A stretch of DNA of 64,000 nucleotides. Origin: Acidithiobacillus ferridurans (GTDB lineage Bacteria; Pseudomonadota; Gammaproteobacteria; Acidithiobacillales; Acidithiobacillaceae). The position numbers and the translations under genes are program-made. The notes under the pieces were generated by a model that saw only the letters and a program-made list of their open reading frames with translations, was not told the DNA's origin and did no database searches. Shown here piece by piece: positions 39,721-46,187 of the stretch (position 1 is its first letter; each line of letters starts with the position of its first letter). The stretch covers positions 558,001-622,000 of the forward strand of contig NZ_AP018795.1 of assembly GCF_003966655.1 (NCBI RefSeq), in the 5' to 3' direction.

Positions 39721-39933
39721 TTGCCAAGTAATGACAATGGAATCGAATTAGGTAAGCAAATCAGTCAGTCTGGCACAACAGTGCCAATTGTTTTGAATGA
39801 TTTAATTACTACTATTCACGTTGCACCAACTGCTCCAACATGGCTTGTCGATCTAGTCGCTGAAGTGAGTGCAAAGTACGAAATATCGGCTGTAGTAAGA
39901 AAATCTGACTTGTACTCTGAACCAGTATTCTAA
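39721..39933 (+). CDS. Integron-type gene cassette ORF, unknown function
   Basis: 70 residues from a TTG, or a truncated frame entered from the IS end. There is no family I recognise. The sequence is hydrophilic with a PTAPTWLVDLVAEVSAKYE helix, no signal peptide and no transmembrane helix. Codon use is AT-richer than the neighbouring chromosomal genes. An attC site follows 6 bases after the stop, so it reads as a captured cassette. The ISL3-like remnant abuts its 5' side and may have removed the upstream attC. Confidence 0.6.
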   Translation: MPSNDNGIELGKQISQSGTTVPIVLNDLITTIHVAPTAPTWLVDLVAEVSAKYEISAVVRKSDLYSEPVF

Positions 39934-39939
39934 TCTAAT

Positions 39940-40027
39940 GGCTAACAAGGCAAATGCACTCGGGCGGAAAAAAGCGCCGCTCGTTCCTCGCTCTGCTATT
40001 TGCCGCCGTGATTTGCGACGTTATGCC
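39940..40027 (+). other. Integron attC recombination site
   Basis: The left simple site GGCTAAC (39940-39946) and right simple site GTTATGCC (40020-40027) are inversely related. Between them GCAAAT near 39951 pairs with ATTTGC at 40011-40016, and the centre holds a further imperfect palindrome. Total about 88 bases, within the attC range. It starts 6 bases after a small ORF, as cassette sites do. No integron integrase gene is in this window. Confidence 0.75.
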
Positions 40028-40306
40028 TCAAGGAACGCCAATGAGTGATCACCCGCCAATTTCAGCAGAACTCAACGTTGACGCAGTAGAAATTCTCTAA
40101 CGACTCGGCCGATCCGTGGCCAAAGCCGGATTTAGGAGAATAGCGGCCATGCGTTCATTGCGCTGTTACAGCGTTGTATGCAGCCAACTGGTAAATATAG
40201 GTCGGATAATGTCATCTGCCTCCCGCGGTTGAACGACCGCAATCAGTCTGCTGCTGTCCAACAGGCTTTGACCGCAGCAGGGCGTCAAATGGGGACAAGG
40301 AGTGCT
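40028..40306. other. Stretch behind the attC site with a 19-codon ORF, otherwise no gene seen
   Basis: An ATG at 40041 opens MSDHPPISAELNVDAVEIL and stops at 40100. It is the right distance behind the attC crossover to be a decayed second cassette. No convincing second attC follows; GCGTTGTATGC near 40172 is only suggestive. From 40239 onward the sequence is the 3' flank of hicB, which is repeated at 44614. Confidence 0.4.
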
Positions 40307-40366
40307 TCATGCATAGAGCAACCGCCCGCGTGGCTCTGGTATGGGGCGCCCCAGCTCCGTTGCCGT
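40239..40366. repeat. hicB 3'-end repeat, copy A
   Basis: About 127 bases are close to 90% identical by eye to 44614-44740 in the same orientation. The unit covers the last 20 or so codons of hicB and about 68 bases downstream of its stop. Confidence 0.8.
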
Positions 40367-40516
40367 CTCGACCCATTCACCAATCACCCGTTCCGCATTG
40401 GCTACCGCCTCTTGATAAGTGGCGCCATCGGCCATGCAGCCAGGGAGTTCAGGAACTTCCACGATAAAAGCACTGTCTTCGTTACTCCAATAAATGACCA
40501 GTTCATACTTACTCAT
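40307..40516 (-). CDS. hicB: HicB-family antitoxin
   Basis: 69 residues with the partial RNase H-like HicB fold: YELVIYWSNEDSAFIVEVPE, then LPGCMADGATYQEAVANAER and the C-terminal GRPIPEPRGRLLYA. It is short for HicB and lacks a long C-terminal DNA-binding domain, as in many minimal HicBs. It overlaps the upstream ORF by 8 bases. A second copy of its 3' end lies 4.4 kb away, next to the IS1111-type element. Confidence 0.85.
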   Translation of the reverse strand: MSKYELVIYWSNEDSAFIVEVPELPGCMADGATYQEAVANAERVIGEWVETATELGRPIPEPRGRLLYA

Positions 40517-40712
40517 CGTTATTAATCCCTAGGTGATACTTGGTGAGTATGCTGCGCGCTTGCTTCACTTGGTAGGGCTTCGCCATGCGTCCTATGGGTT
40601 GGAGATTGATGATCTCGGCCACCCCTTCTATGGTAACGACCGCTTCCAGTCTGCTGCGGCCATCCCGGCTATCGCACCCATGGCTCTTGACGAGGAGCCC
40701 CATCCTCATCAA
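40509..40712 (-). CDS. Small ORF upstream of hicB, possible HicA-like toxin
   Basis: 67 residues. The C-terminal half (NLQPIGRMAKPYQVKQARSI then LTKYHL) resembles the end of HicA proteins, which run P-x-x-x-x-x-x-x-x-ARSIL. The catalytic histidine region (GSHH) of HicA is not clear; a lone histidine near residue 11 is all that is seen. Position (toxin first, overlapping hicB) supports the call. Its start lies inside the 3' end of the acetyltransferase gene in another frame. Confidence 0.5.
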   Translation of the reverse strand: MMRMGLLVKSHGCDSRDGRSRLEAVVTIEGVAEIINLQPIGRMAKPYQVKQARSILTKYHLGINNDE

Positions 40713-41175
40713 TGACTTCCGTCATGCTGTCAGTTGGGCTTGTGGATACGTCAGTCGACTGCAATGATTTGACGAAGTGGTAGCCGATGATCTGGTAACC
40801 GTTGCGCTGATAAAACCTGTGCGCAGGATGATTGGTGACGTAAGCATCCAGCACCATGATTTCGCAGCCCTCTTTGTGCGCGTAGGTCTCTACCCAATCC
40901 ATAAGCTGTTGACCAATACCGACACCCCGATACTGCGGATCGACGATCACGTTGTCGACATCCAGATAGCGTCCACACCAAAAACGCGTGCCCAGCCAAA
41001 TGCCCGCCACACCGATACAGCAATCATCCGCAAGCGCGGCGGCGCAGCGATATCCCTGTGCGGTCATATCCTGAAGTCTTTGCGCGAGCACGTCCGGCGG
41101 CACGCCAGGATTGAGCTCCTGTACCAGCGGCAAGATCATGGCCAGTTCATCCTTCGCCAACAATCGAATCACCAT
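40669..41175 (-). CDS. GNAT-family N-acetyltransferase
   Basis: 168 residues from the ATG at 41175 (VIRLLAKDELAMILPL); a start 11 codons upstream is possible. Acetyl-CoA site: DNVIVDPQYRGVGIGQQLMD, with the R/QxxGxG/A loop. The fold's last strands are MVLDAYVTNHPAHRFYQRNG and YQIIGYHFVKSL. The acceptor is unknown. The last 30 residues are hydrophilic and may be an added tail. The small ORF before hicB overlaps its 3' end by 44 bases on the same strand. Confidence 0.85.
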   Translation of the reverse strand: MVIRLLAKDELAMILPLVQELNPGVPPDVLAQRLQDMTAQGYRCAAALADDCCIGVAGIWLGTRFWCGRYLDVDNVIVDPQYRGVGIGQQLMDWVETYAHKEGCEIMVLDAYVTNHPAHRFYQRNGYQIIGYHFVKSLQSTDVSTSPTDSMTEVIDEDGAPRQEPWVR

Positions 41176-41229
41176 CTGAGGTAGCAATGGTCTACGCCCC
41201 ACAATCATCCCCTTCGTCTTGCCCTTGAT

Positions 41230-41916
41230 TCATTCCGCTGGAGGACGTGTTATCCACTGCCCAATCATCCGCTCACGTTCGGCGCGCAATGTTTCGGTGT
41301 GGCGCCGGACAACCTCCACGATATCCTTGGGGGCATCCTCCGGCCTGCCGGCCTGGAAAGGCGGCTCCGGCGCATATTCCAGGGCAAGCTGAATTTCTTC
41401 CGCTGCGGCTTGACCGCGCAGCGCTGCGACCAGCACGAGACCAAAGTCTATTCCGGCGGTAACACTGCCGCCAGTGATCAGATTACCATCCCGAACCACA
41501 CGCTCCTGTACAGGTATGGCGCCAAATTTGGCGAGGAGATCATGATAACGCCAATGCGTCGTCGCGCGCCGTCCAGCGAGTAATCCCGCGGCGCCAAGCA
41601 GCAGGGCACCGGTGCAGACAGAGGTGACAAACTGCGCTGTCGACGCTTGGCGCTGCACCCATCCCCGTACTTCTTCATCGCATAGCAAGGGGTTGATGCC
41701 GACGCCGCCCGGAATGCAAAGCACGTCCACCAGCGGCCCATCGTCAAGGGTGGTCGTCGGGTAAATGCGCATACCCGCTGAACAGGCCACCGGCTCCCGG
41801 GTTTTCCAGAAAAGATGTATCTCGCCATCCGGCAAGGCCGAAAAAATCTCATAAGGACCCGCCAGATCCAGCAGTTGAATGCCCGGAAACACCAGAAAAC
41901 CCACCGTAATCGTCAT
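41230..41916 (-). CDS. DJ-1/PfpI-family protein
   Basis: 228 residues of the class I glutamine-amidotransferase-like superfamily, closest in layout to isonitrile hydratase-type members. The nucleophile elbow is FVTSVCTGALLLGAAGLL near residue 101, with DLAGPYEIFSAL near 18 and TTHWRYHDLLAKFG after. GSVTAGIDFGLVLVAAL is typical. It lacks the AraC-type DNA-binding domain seen in some relatives. It is the last gene of a five-gene cluster and overlaps the PaiB-like gene by 4 bases. Confidence 0.85.
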   Translation of the reverse strand: MTITVGFLVFPGIQLLDLAGPYEIFSALPDGEIHLFWKTREPVACSAGMRIYPTTTLDDGPLVDVLCIPGGVGINPLLCDEEVRGWVQRQASTAQFVTSVCTGALLLGAAGLLAGRRATTHWRYHDLLAKFGAIPVQERVVRDGNLITGGSVTAGIDFGLVLVAALRGQAAAEEIQLALEYAPEPPFQAGRPEDAPKDIVEVVRRHTETLRAERERMIGQWITRPPAE

Positions 41917-42572
41917 CCGGGATGGTCCTGTTTGCCGTCTTTCAGGCTGGCCAGAACATATTCAGCCATGGACCCGGAGTCAGGCTGGTTTTGCTGCTCC
42001 AGGTGTGCGACGACACTATCACGGTTACCAAACGGCTGGTTCTGGCTGACCTTCCACTTACCCATCCAGCGGGAGATGGGAATTTCTATGCCCACCACCT
42101 GCCCAATAAGCCGCTCCGTAAAGTCCCGAGGCGCATCATCCACCTGCCAGGGCAGGGTAAAGCCACTCTCCTGCTGCGCGGTCAAGGCGACCATCTGTTG
42201 CCGTACCCAAGCGGGATCGTCTCTGACCTGCAGCGGACCGTAAGCATGGACGACGGCATAGTTCCAGGTTGGGACCACCTTGCCGGTTTCCGCCTTGGTC
42301 GCGTACCACGAGGGGCTGATGTAGTGTTGCGGCCCCTGAAAGATGACCAGCACCTCATCGTCCGGGGGCGCCTCTCGCCACAGCGGATTAGCGCGTGCCA
42401 CGTGTCCCTGCAGCACCGGTTGCGGTCCTTCTCCGGGTGCGAGATACAAGGGAATATGATTTGCCTCCAAACCATTACCGCCCATGCTGACCAGTGTTGC
42501 GAGAGGGTAACGCTGAATCAGCGCCCGCAGGATTTCCGGGCGGTTTTCTGCAAATGGCTCAGGACAATACAA
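41913..42572 (-). CDS. FMN-binding negative regulator, PaiB-like
   Basis: 219 residues from a TTG at 42572 with a perfect AGGAGG at 6 bases. The frame is open 112 codons further upstream, but that part overlaps another gene and is a shadow. Family features: YCPEPFAENRPEILRALIQR, ANHIPLYLAP, GHVARANPLWRE, FQGPQHYISPSWYATK and VVPTWNYAVVHAYG. PaiB-type proteins have an FMN-binding split barrel and affect sporulation and protease genes in Bacillus; their role here is unknown. Confidence 0.85.
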   Translation of the reverse strand: MYCPEPFAENRPEILRALIQRYPLATLVSMGGNGLEANHIPLYLAPGEGPQPVLQGHVARANPLWREAPPDDEVLVIFQGPQHYISPSWYATKAETGKVVPTWNYAVVHAYGPLQVRDDPAWVRQQMVALTAQQESGFTLPWQVDDAPRDFTERLIGQVVGIEIPISRWMGKWKVSQNQPFGNRDSVVAHLEQQNQPDSGSMAEYVLASLKDGKQDHPG

Positions 42573-42585
42573 GTTCGGCCTCCTG

Positions 42586-43233
42586 TCATTCCATGTTCGG
42601 CGCTGCAGACTCACTTGCGCACAAATCCGCGGCGGGTGGGCAGGCGTCAATGGGATGGTTCCGATACTGCGATATGTTTTGCAACTTCCCCATGGCGGCG
42701 AGCAAGTCTGGCCAGGGCTCTGCCCAAATATCCGGATAGGTCCGCTCGCCGTTATACATAGTCGGATAGGCCAGGTTCTCTTGTCCGGGCGTGAATTCGC
42801 AGCGGATCCCGGGTTTGCTGTTGCCGCGCGCATCACAACGATACCAGCCCCGGTCATCCAGCCAGACCGCGGTGAAGCCGTGTGTGCAGTAAGGCGGATT
42901 GGGGCCATCCAGCGTCAGCCGTTGATAGCAAAATCCTGCAGGGATTTGGTTGGCGCGCCATAAGGCCACGAGCAGATGACTTTTCGCGGTGCATAGGCCA
43001 GTGCCTTGCTGCAACACATCCGACGCGGCGCAGGTCACTTCTTCCCGGTGGAAATCCATGCTGTGCGCAATGTGATCGCGTACCCATTCGAAGCAATGCC
43101 TGGCGGTTGCCGTTGGATCGTCAGAAGACAGCGCGGCTGCCAACTTGCGGATATCGGCATGCGTATAATCTACGGTGGCACTTTCCATCAGGAAGTGCGG
43201 CGACGGCTGGCTATCAAATTTTGCGAGTTTCAT
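42586..43233 (-). CDS. Transglutaminase-like cysteine protease-fold protein
   Basis: 215 residues from the ATG at 43233. The frame extends 100 codons further over the cupin gene as a shadow. The transglutaminase-core triad is visible: Cys in GTGLCTAKSHLLVALWRAN, His in YCTHGFTAVWLDD and Asp in YRCDARGN. The N-terminal segment (ARHCFEWVRDHIAHSMDF) is also typical. Such proteins act as peptidases or amidases; the substrate is unknown. It lies between the PaiB-like and cupin genes with 13- and 10-base gaps. Confidence 0.85.
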   Translation of the reverse strand: MKLAKFDSQPSPHFLMESATVDYTHADIRKLAAALSSDDPTATARHCFEWVRDHIAHSMDFHREEVTCAASDVLQQGTGLCTAKSHLLVALWRANQIPAGFCYQRLTLDGPNPPYCTHGFTAVWLDDRGWYRCDARGNSKPGIRCEFTPGQENLAYPTMYNGERTYPDIWAEPWPDLLAAMGKLQNISQYRNHPIDACPPAADLCASESAAPNME

Positions 43234-43243
43234 AGGTTTCCTG

Positions 43244-43729
43244 TCATTCCTGCGTGGATTCGCGCAACACACGGATATCTGCCATATCCACCAGATTCCA
43301 TTCCCCATGATTACGGTACAGGCGTTTATGCTGATTCGGGTAATCCGCGACGTCCTGATCCAGGCGCTGACCGATGACCAGGCACTCGAGTGTTTCCGTC
43401 CCATCGTTGATGATGCTGTGCGCGGCTGCATGGCAAGGAAAACCGACGAAGTCACCTGGGGCGATGAGATACTGATCACCCCCCATGGTGAGCGTGCCCT
43501 TACCAGACAGCACGTACACGGCTTCTTCTTCATAATGATGCAGGTGGTACTCGGTACTCTCTTTACCCGGCTCTATCTGGATGAGATGTATACCCATGTG
43601 CCGTAGGCCTACCGCATCGCCTAAAGACTTATTGATACGAACGGCGCCGGGATTGAGGAAATGGACCTTATGTTCGCCCTTCATCTGACTGATTTCCTGC
43701 GCGGTGAGCAGCAGTTTTCGGGTATCCAT
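43244..43729 (-). CDS. Cupin-domain protein
   Basis: 161 residues with one cupin barrel. Motif 1 is EYHLHHYEEEAVYVLSGKGT (H, H, E ligands), and motif 2 is APGDFVGFPCHAAAHSIIN. Metal binding is therefore plausible. The C terminus (HKRLYRNHGEWNLVD) matches proteins annotated only as cupins. It is in the small metabolic cluster with the VOC and transglutaminase-like genes. Confidence 0.85.
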   Translation of the reverse strand: MDTRKLLLTAQEISQMKGEHKVHFLNPGAVRINKSLGDAVGLRHMGIHLIQIEPGKESTEYHLHHYEEEAVYVLSGKGTLTMGGDQYLIAPGDFVGFPCHAAAHSIINDGTETLECLVIGQRLDQDVADYPNQHKRLYRNHGEWNLVDMADIRVLRESTQE

Positions 43730-43750
43730 ATCAGTACCACTCCTTTACGT

Positions 43751-43822
43751 TCACTGCGCGATAGCCAGACCAATGCCGGAGGTGGCGCCGGTAACCAGTG
43801 CGACGCGCGAATTACCGGTCAT
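43751..43822 (-). pseudogene. N-terminal remnant of a short-chain dehydrogenase
   Basis: 23 codons from an ATG that overlaps the VOC gene stop: MTGNSRVALVTGATSGIGLA then IAQ and TGA. The NAD(P)-binding TGATSGIG loop is unmistakable, but the rest of the gene is missing and the cupin gene begins 21 bases later. The deletion removed about 230 codons while keeping the operon order. Confidence 0.7.
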
Positions 43823-44217
43823 GACAGTTGTATCGGCTGATCATACGTGGCCACCTCCAGCAAATTGCCATCGGGGTCCCGAAAATAGACAGAGGTGATC
43901 GGCCCCGTGGCTCCAGTGCGGGGCACCGGACCGGCTTCCAGGGCGACTCCGCAGGTCTGCAGATGGGCGAGCATTTCTTCGATACCACCGGCCACGATGA
44001 AGCATAAGTCCGCCGACCCGGGAGTGGGACTGGCCGCATGCGGAGCAATAGGACGCCCTGCCGAATGCAGGTTGATTTTTTGCTGCCCAAAGGCCAAGGC
44101 CCTTCGCTGGTCACCAAAGGTGATTTCCTGCATGCCCAATACCCGTGAATAGAAGGCGATCGTAACAGATATATCCACCACGGTCAGGACAACATGGTCC
44201 AGGAGGTCTATGCGCAT
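43819..44217 (-). CDS. VOC-family (glyoxalase/dioxygenase-like) protein
   Basis: 132 residues with two beta-alpha-beta-beta-beta modules. Metal-ligand candidates: H8 in LLDHVVLTV, H51 in KINLHSAGRP and the glutamate in FRDPDGNLLEVATYD near 121. The family includes glyoxalase I, fosfomycin resistance proteins and extradiol dioxygenases; the substrate here is unknown. It is the first gene of the cluster that continues with the SDR remnant, cupin, transglutaminase-like, PaiB-like and DJ-1 genes. Confidence 0.88.
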   Translation of the reverse strand: MRIDLLDHVVLTVVDISVTIAFYSRVLGMQEITFGDQRRALAFGQQKINLHSAGRPIAPHAASPTPGSADLCFIVAGGIEEMLAHLQTCGVALEAGPVPRTGATGPITSVYFRDPDGNLLEVATYDQPIQLS

Positions 44218-44613
44218 AGCGTGATCTCAGAAAGTGTTCGTGGAGTGGGACGGGGCCAAGGGCGATTCCAGCGTAGCAGTGATGAAGGGTAGATAAAACC
44301 AATGGTACTATGTTTTCGGACACTATTGTCTAGCTGTCGGTTTCGACTATGTGCCTGGCTCAAGGAAAGCATCACCTCGCCCGTCGCCAACGAAAACGGA
44401 TGACCGCTTTCAGTCTCCGCTGGAGGGCATATGACCGACGCATTCTTCACGCAACAGCAAATCACGACGGAGTTCAAGCACACAAGCGCCGACGACAATT
44501 GGGAGTCAATCTTGGTGATCGGCAAAGGCACCCGCAAAAAAGGAGCCAGATGTATAACGTCGCAGCCAAACGAGGCGCCCAAAAAGATCAATTTTTTCTG
44601 CTGCTTAATGTCT
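44218..44613. other. Stretch between the VOC gene and the hicB remnant, no gene confirmed
   Basis: A plus-strand frame from 44431 could encode MTDAFFTQQQITTEFKHTSA and 50 more residues, with GGAGGG upstream of its ATG. I recognise no family, and its last third runs into the hicB repeat, so I leave it unassigned. Nothing else is supported here. Confidence 0.35.
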
Positions 44614-44740
44614 GCAATCAGCCTGTTGCTGTCCAACGGGCTTTGACTGCGGCGGGGCGTCGAATGGGGATAAGGAGTGCTTCATGCATAGAGCAACCGC
44701 CCGCGTGGCTCTGCTATGGTGCGCCCCAGATCCGTTACAG
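44614..44740 (-). pseudogene. hicB 3'-end remnant (copy B), truncated at the left end of the IS1111-type element
   Basis: Read on the minus strand, the frame gives VTDLGRTIAEPRGRLLYA and TGA, matching the C terminus of the intact hicB at 40307. Homology continues about 68 bases beyond the stop and ends near 44740, a few bases before the IS left inverted repeat. The rest of this hicB copy is absent on both sides of the IS. Confidence 0.7.
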
Positions 44741-44745
44741 ATGGC

Positions 44746-44757
44746 ATGGATGCCTCC
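44746..44757 (+). repeat. Left subterminal inverted repeat of the IS1111-type element
   Basis: ATGGATGCCTCC, an exact reverse complement of 46150-46161 and 46170-46181. Confidence 0.8.
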
Positions 44758-44870
44758 CCCTACACAGGACCGGCAGCGGGGAGTTTCAGAAGGGAGTCCT
44801 CGCTTGAACCGGACGGCATCAAGGTGCCAAAGTGGAAATTTACCCACGCGAAGGACAAGGAGGACTCATC

Positions 44871-45902
44871 ATGGAGATTACAACCTATGGACTGGATTTG
44901 GCAAAGTCGGTCATGCAGTTGCACTGGGTAGATATGGAGACTGGTGAAATCCACCGCAAACAGTTGAAGCGCCGTAGGCTCTTGGAATTCTTCGCCAACC
45001 GACAACCCGGCGTCGTTGCCATGGAGGCCTGCGGAAGTGCGCACTATTGGGCGCGCGAGTTGCTAAAGCTCGGCCACGAGGTGCGTTTGATAGCCGCGCA
45101 GTTTGTGCGCCCCTTCGTGAAAACCAACAAAAACGATGCAGCCGATGCTGCGGCCATCTGGGAGACCGTACAACGGCCGGACATGCGCTTCGTGGCTGTC
45201 AAAACTGAGGAACAGCAATCGGTCCTGGCGCTGCACCGCATGCGGTCACAACTGATCAAGGTCCGGACGATGCAGGTGAATCAGATCCGCGGCTTACTTT
45301 ACGAATTCGGTGCCGATTTGCCGCAAGGTCGCCAACGGGGGCTGAAAGAGGTTCCAGATGCTTTGACCAATCTGGAAAACTCTATATCGCCCATGATGCT
45401 GGACACGATTCGCCAGCAATTAAAACGCCTCGAAGAGATGGACAAGGATATTGCAGAGATCGAAAAGCGTTTAACGCTGTGGAAGAAAGACCAGGAGGCA
45501 GTGACGCGATTGATGGCCATCCCCGGCGTGGGGCTGCTTACGGCAACCACCATCATCGCCACCGTGGGGGATATGAAGTCCTTCCGTTCAGGACGGGAGT
45601 TTGCGGCGTTTCTGGGGCTGGTTCCCCGCCAGAGTGGGACCGGTGGCAAGGTCCGGCTGCTAGGCATCAGCAAACGGGGGGACACCTATCTGCGATCTCT
45701 GTTGACCCATGGGGCACGGGCGGTAGTGAACTTCCAGATCAAGAACCGGAATCCCTGGATCGACAAGCTCCTCAGCCGACGGCCACACAATGTGACGGTG
45801 GTGGCATTGGCCAACAAGATGGCCCGAACCATCTGGGCACTGCTAGTGAAAAATACAGAATATGTGGCAAGTCACACAATGAATGCGGCTTCCATATCGT
45901 AA
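44871..45902 (+). CDS. IS110/IS1111-family transposase
   Basis: 343 residues from the ATG at 44871, with AAGGAGG at 7 bases; the frame is open 13 codons earlier without support. The N-terminal RuvC-like DEDD domain shows YGLDLAKSVMQLHW (first D), VVAMEACGSAHYWA (E) and KTNKNDAADAAAIWE (two D). A coiled coil spans about 180-215. The C-terminal domain shows IPGVGLLTATTI and LLGISKRGDTYLRSLLTHGA with the conserved serine. All catalytic residues are present, so it is likely active. Confidence 0.95.
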   Translation: MEITTYGLDLAKSVMQLHWVDMETGEIHRKQLKRRRLLEFFANRQPGVVAMEACGSAHYWARELLKLGHEVRLIAAQFVRPFVKTNKNDAADAAAIWETVQRPDMRFVAVKTEEQQSVLALHRMRSQLIKVRTMQVNQIRGLLYEFGADLPQGRQRGLKEVPDALTNLENSISPMMLDTIRQQLKRLEEMDKDIAEIEKRLTLWKKDQEAVTRLMAIPGVGLLTATTIIATVGDMKSFRSGREFAAFLGLVPRQSGTGGKVRLLGISKRGDTYLRSLLTHGARAVVNFQIKNRNPWIDKLLSRRPHNVTVVALANKMARTIWALLVKNTEYVASHTMNAASIS

Positions 45903-46147
45903 CTGTTACAGAATTGTTGAAGTTCAACAAAAGGAGTTGCGCAGGCTGATAAACGATTGATGGCAAAACAGGTCAGACCACGGAAGAGAGAGCCTGGCAG
46001 TTACTTGTCCTTCGAGGACGTGTTACAGATAAGGACTTTTCCGGCGGATTCCATCGGGGCCAGCAGGCTTATCATCCTGCATCAAAGGCCGGATATAAGA
46101 CAGCAACCCGACCTCAATATGCCAGACATCAAAATCATCTTGCACAC
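45903..46147 (+). ncRNA. Candidate guide-RNA region of the IS1111-type element
   Basis: This is the noncoding right end between the transposase stop and the right inverted repeat. IS1111-group elements encode their target-selecting RNA here. I can see short self-complementary segments but could not fold it by hand, so boundaries and structure are not claimed. Candidate status rests on element type and position. Confidence 0.4.
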
Positions 46148-46187
46148 ATGGAGGCATCCATATAAGTATGGAGGCATCCATATAAGC
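46148..46187 (+). repeat. Two tandem copies of a 20-base unit holding the right IS inverted repeat
   Basis: ATGGAGGCATCCATATAAGT at 46148-46167 is followed by the same 20 bases with the last base C at 46168-46187. Each copy contains GGAGGCATCCAT. Either the IS end has been duplicated or a second element end sits beside it. The second unit touches the stop codon of the DUF72 gene. Confidence 0.85.

Larger units (their letters stand above)
44739..46187 (+). mobile_element. IS110-family element, IS1111 group, apparently complete
   Basis: A DEDD transposase gene is flanked by subterminal inverted repeats: ATGGATGCCTCC at 44746-44757 and GGAGGCATCCAT at 46150-46161, with a second copy of the right one at 46170-46181. 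Subterminal 12-bp repeats are characteristic of the IS1111 group. About 250 noncoding bases follow the transposase. In this family a noncoding end encodes the guide (bridge/seeker) RNA, and in IS1111 members it lies downstream of the transposase. Exact ends are uncertain by a few bases. Confidence 0.78.

Noticed and set aside
40101-40190. Second attC site after the 19-codon ORF
   Set aside because: CTCTAAC and GCGTTGTATGC are suggestive ends, but the inner arms do not pair and the right end departs from GTTRRRY.
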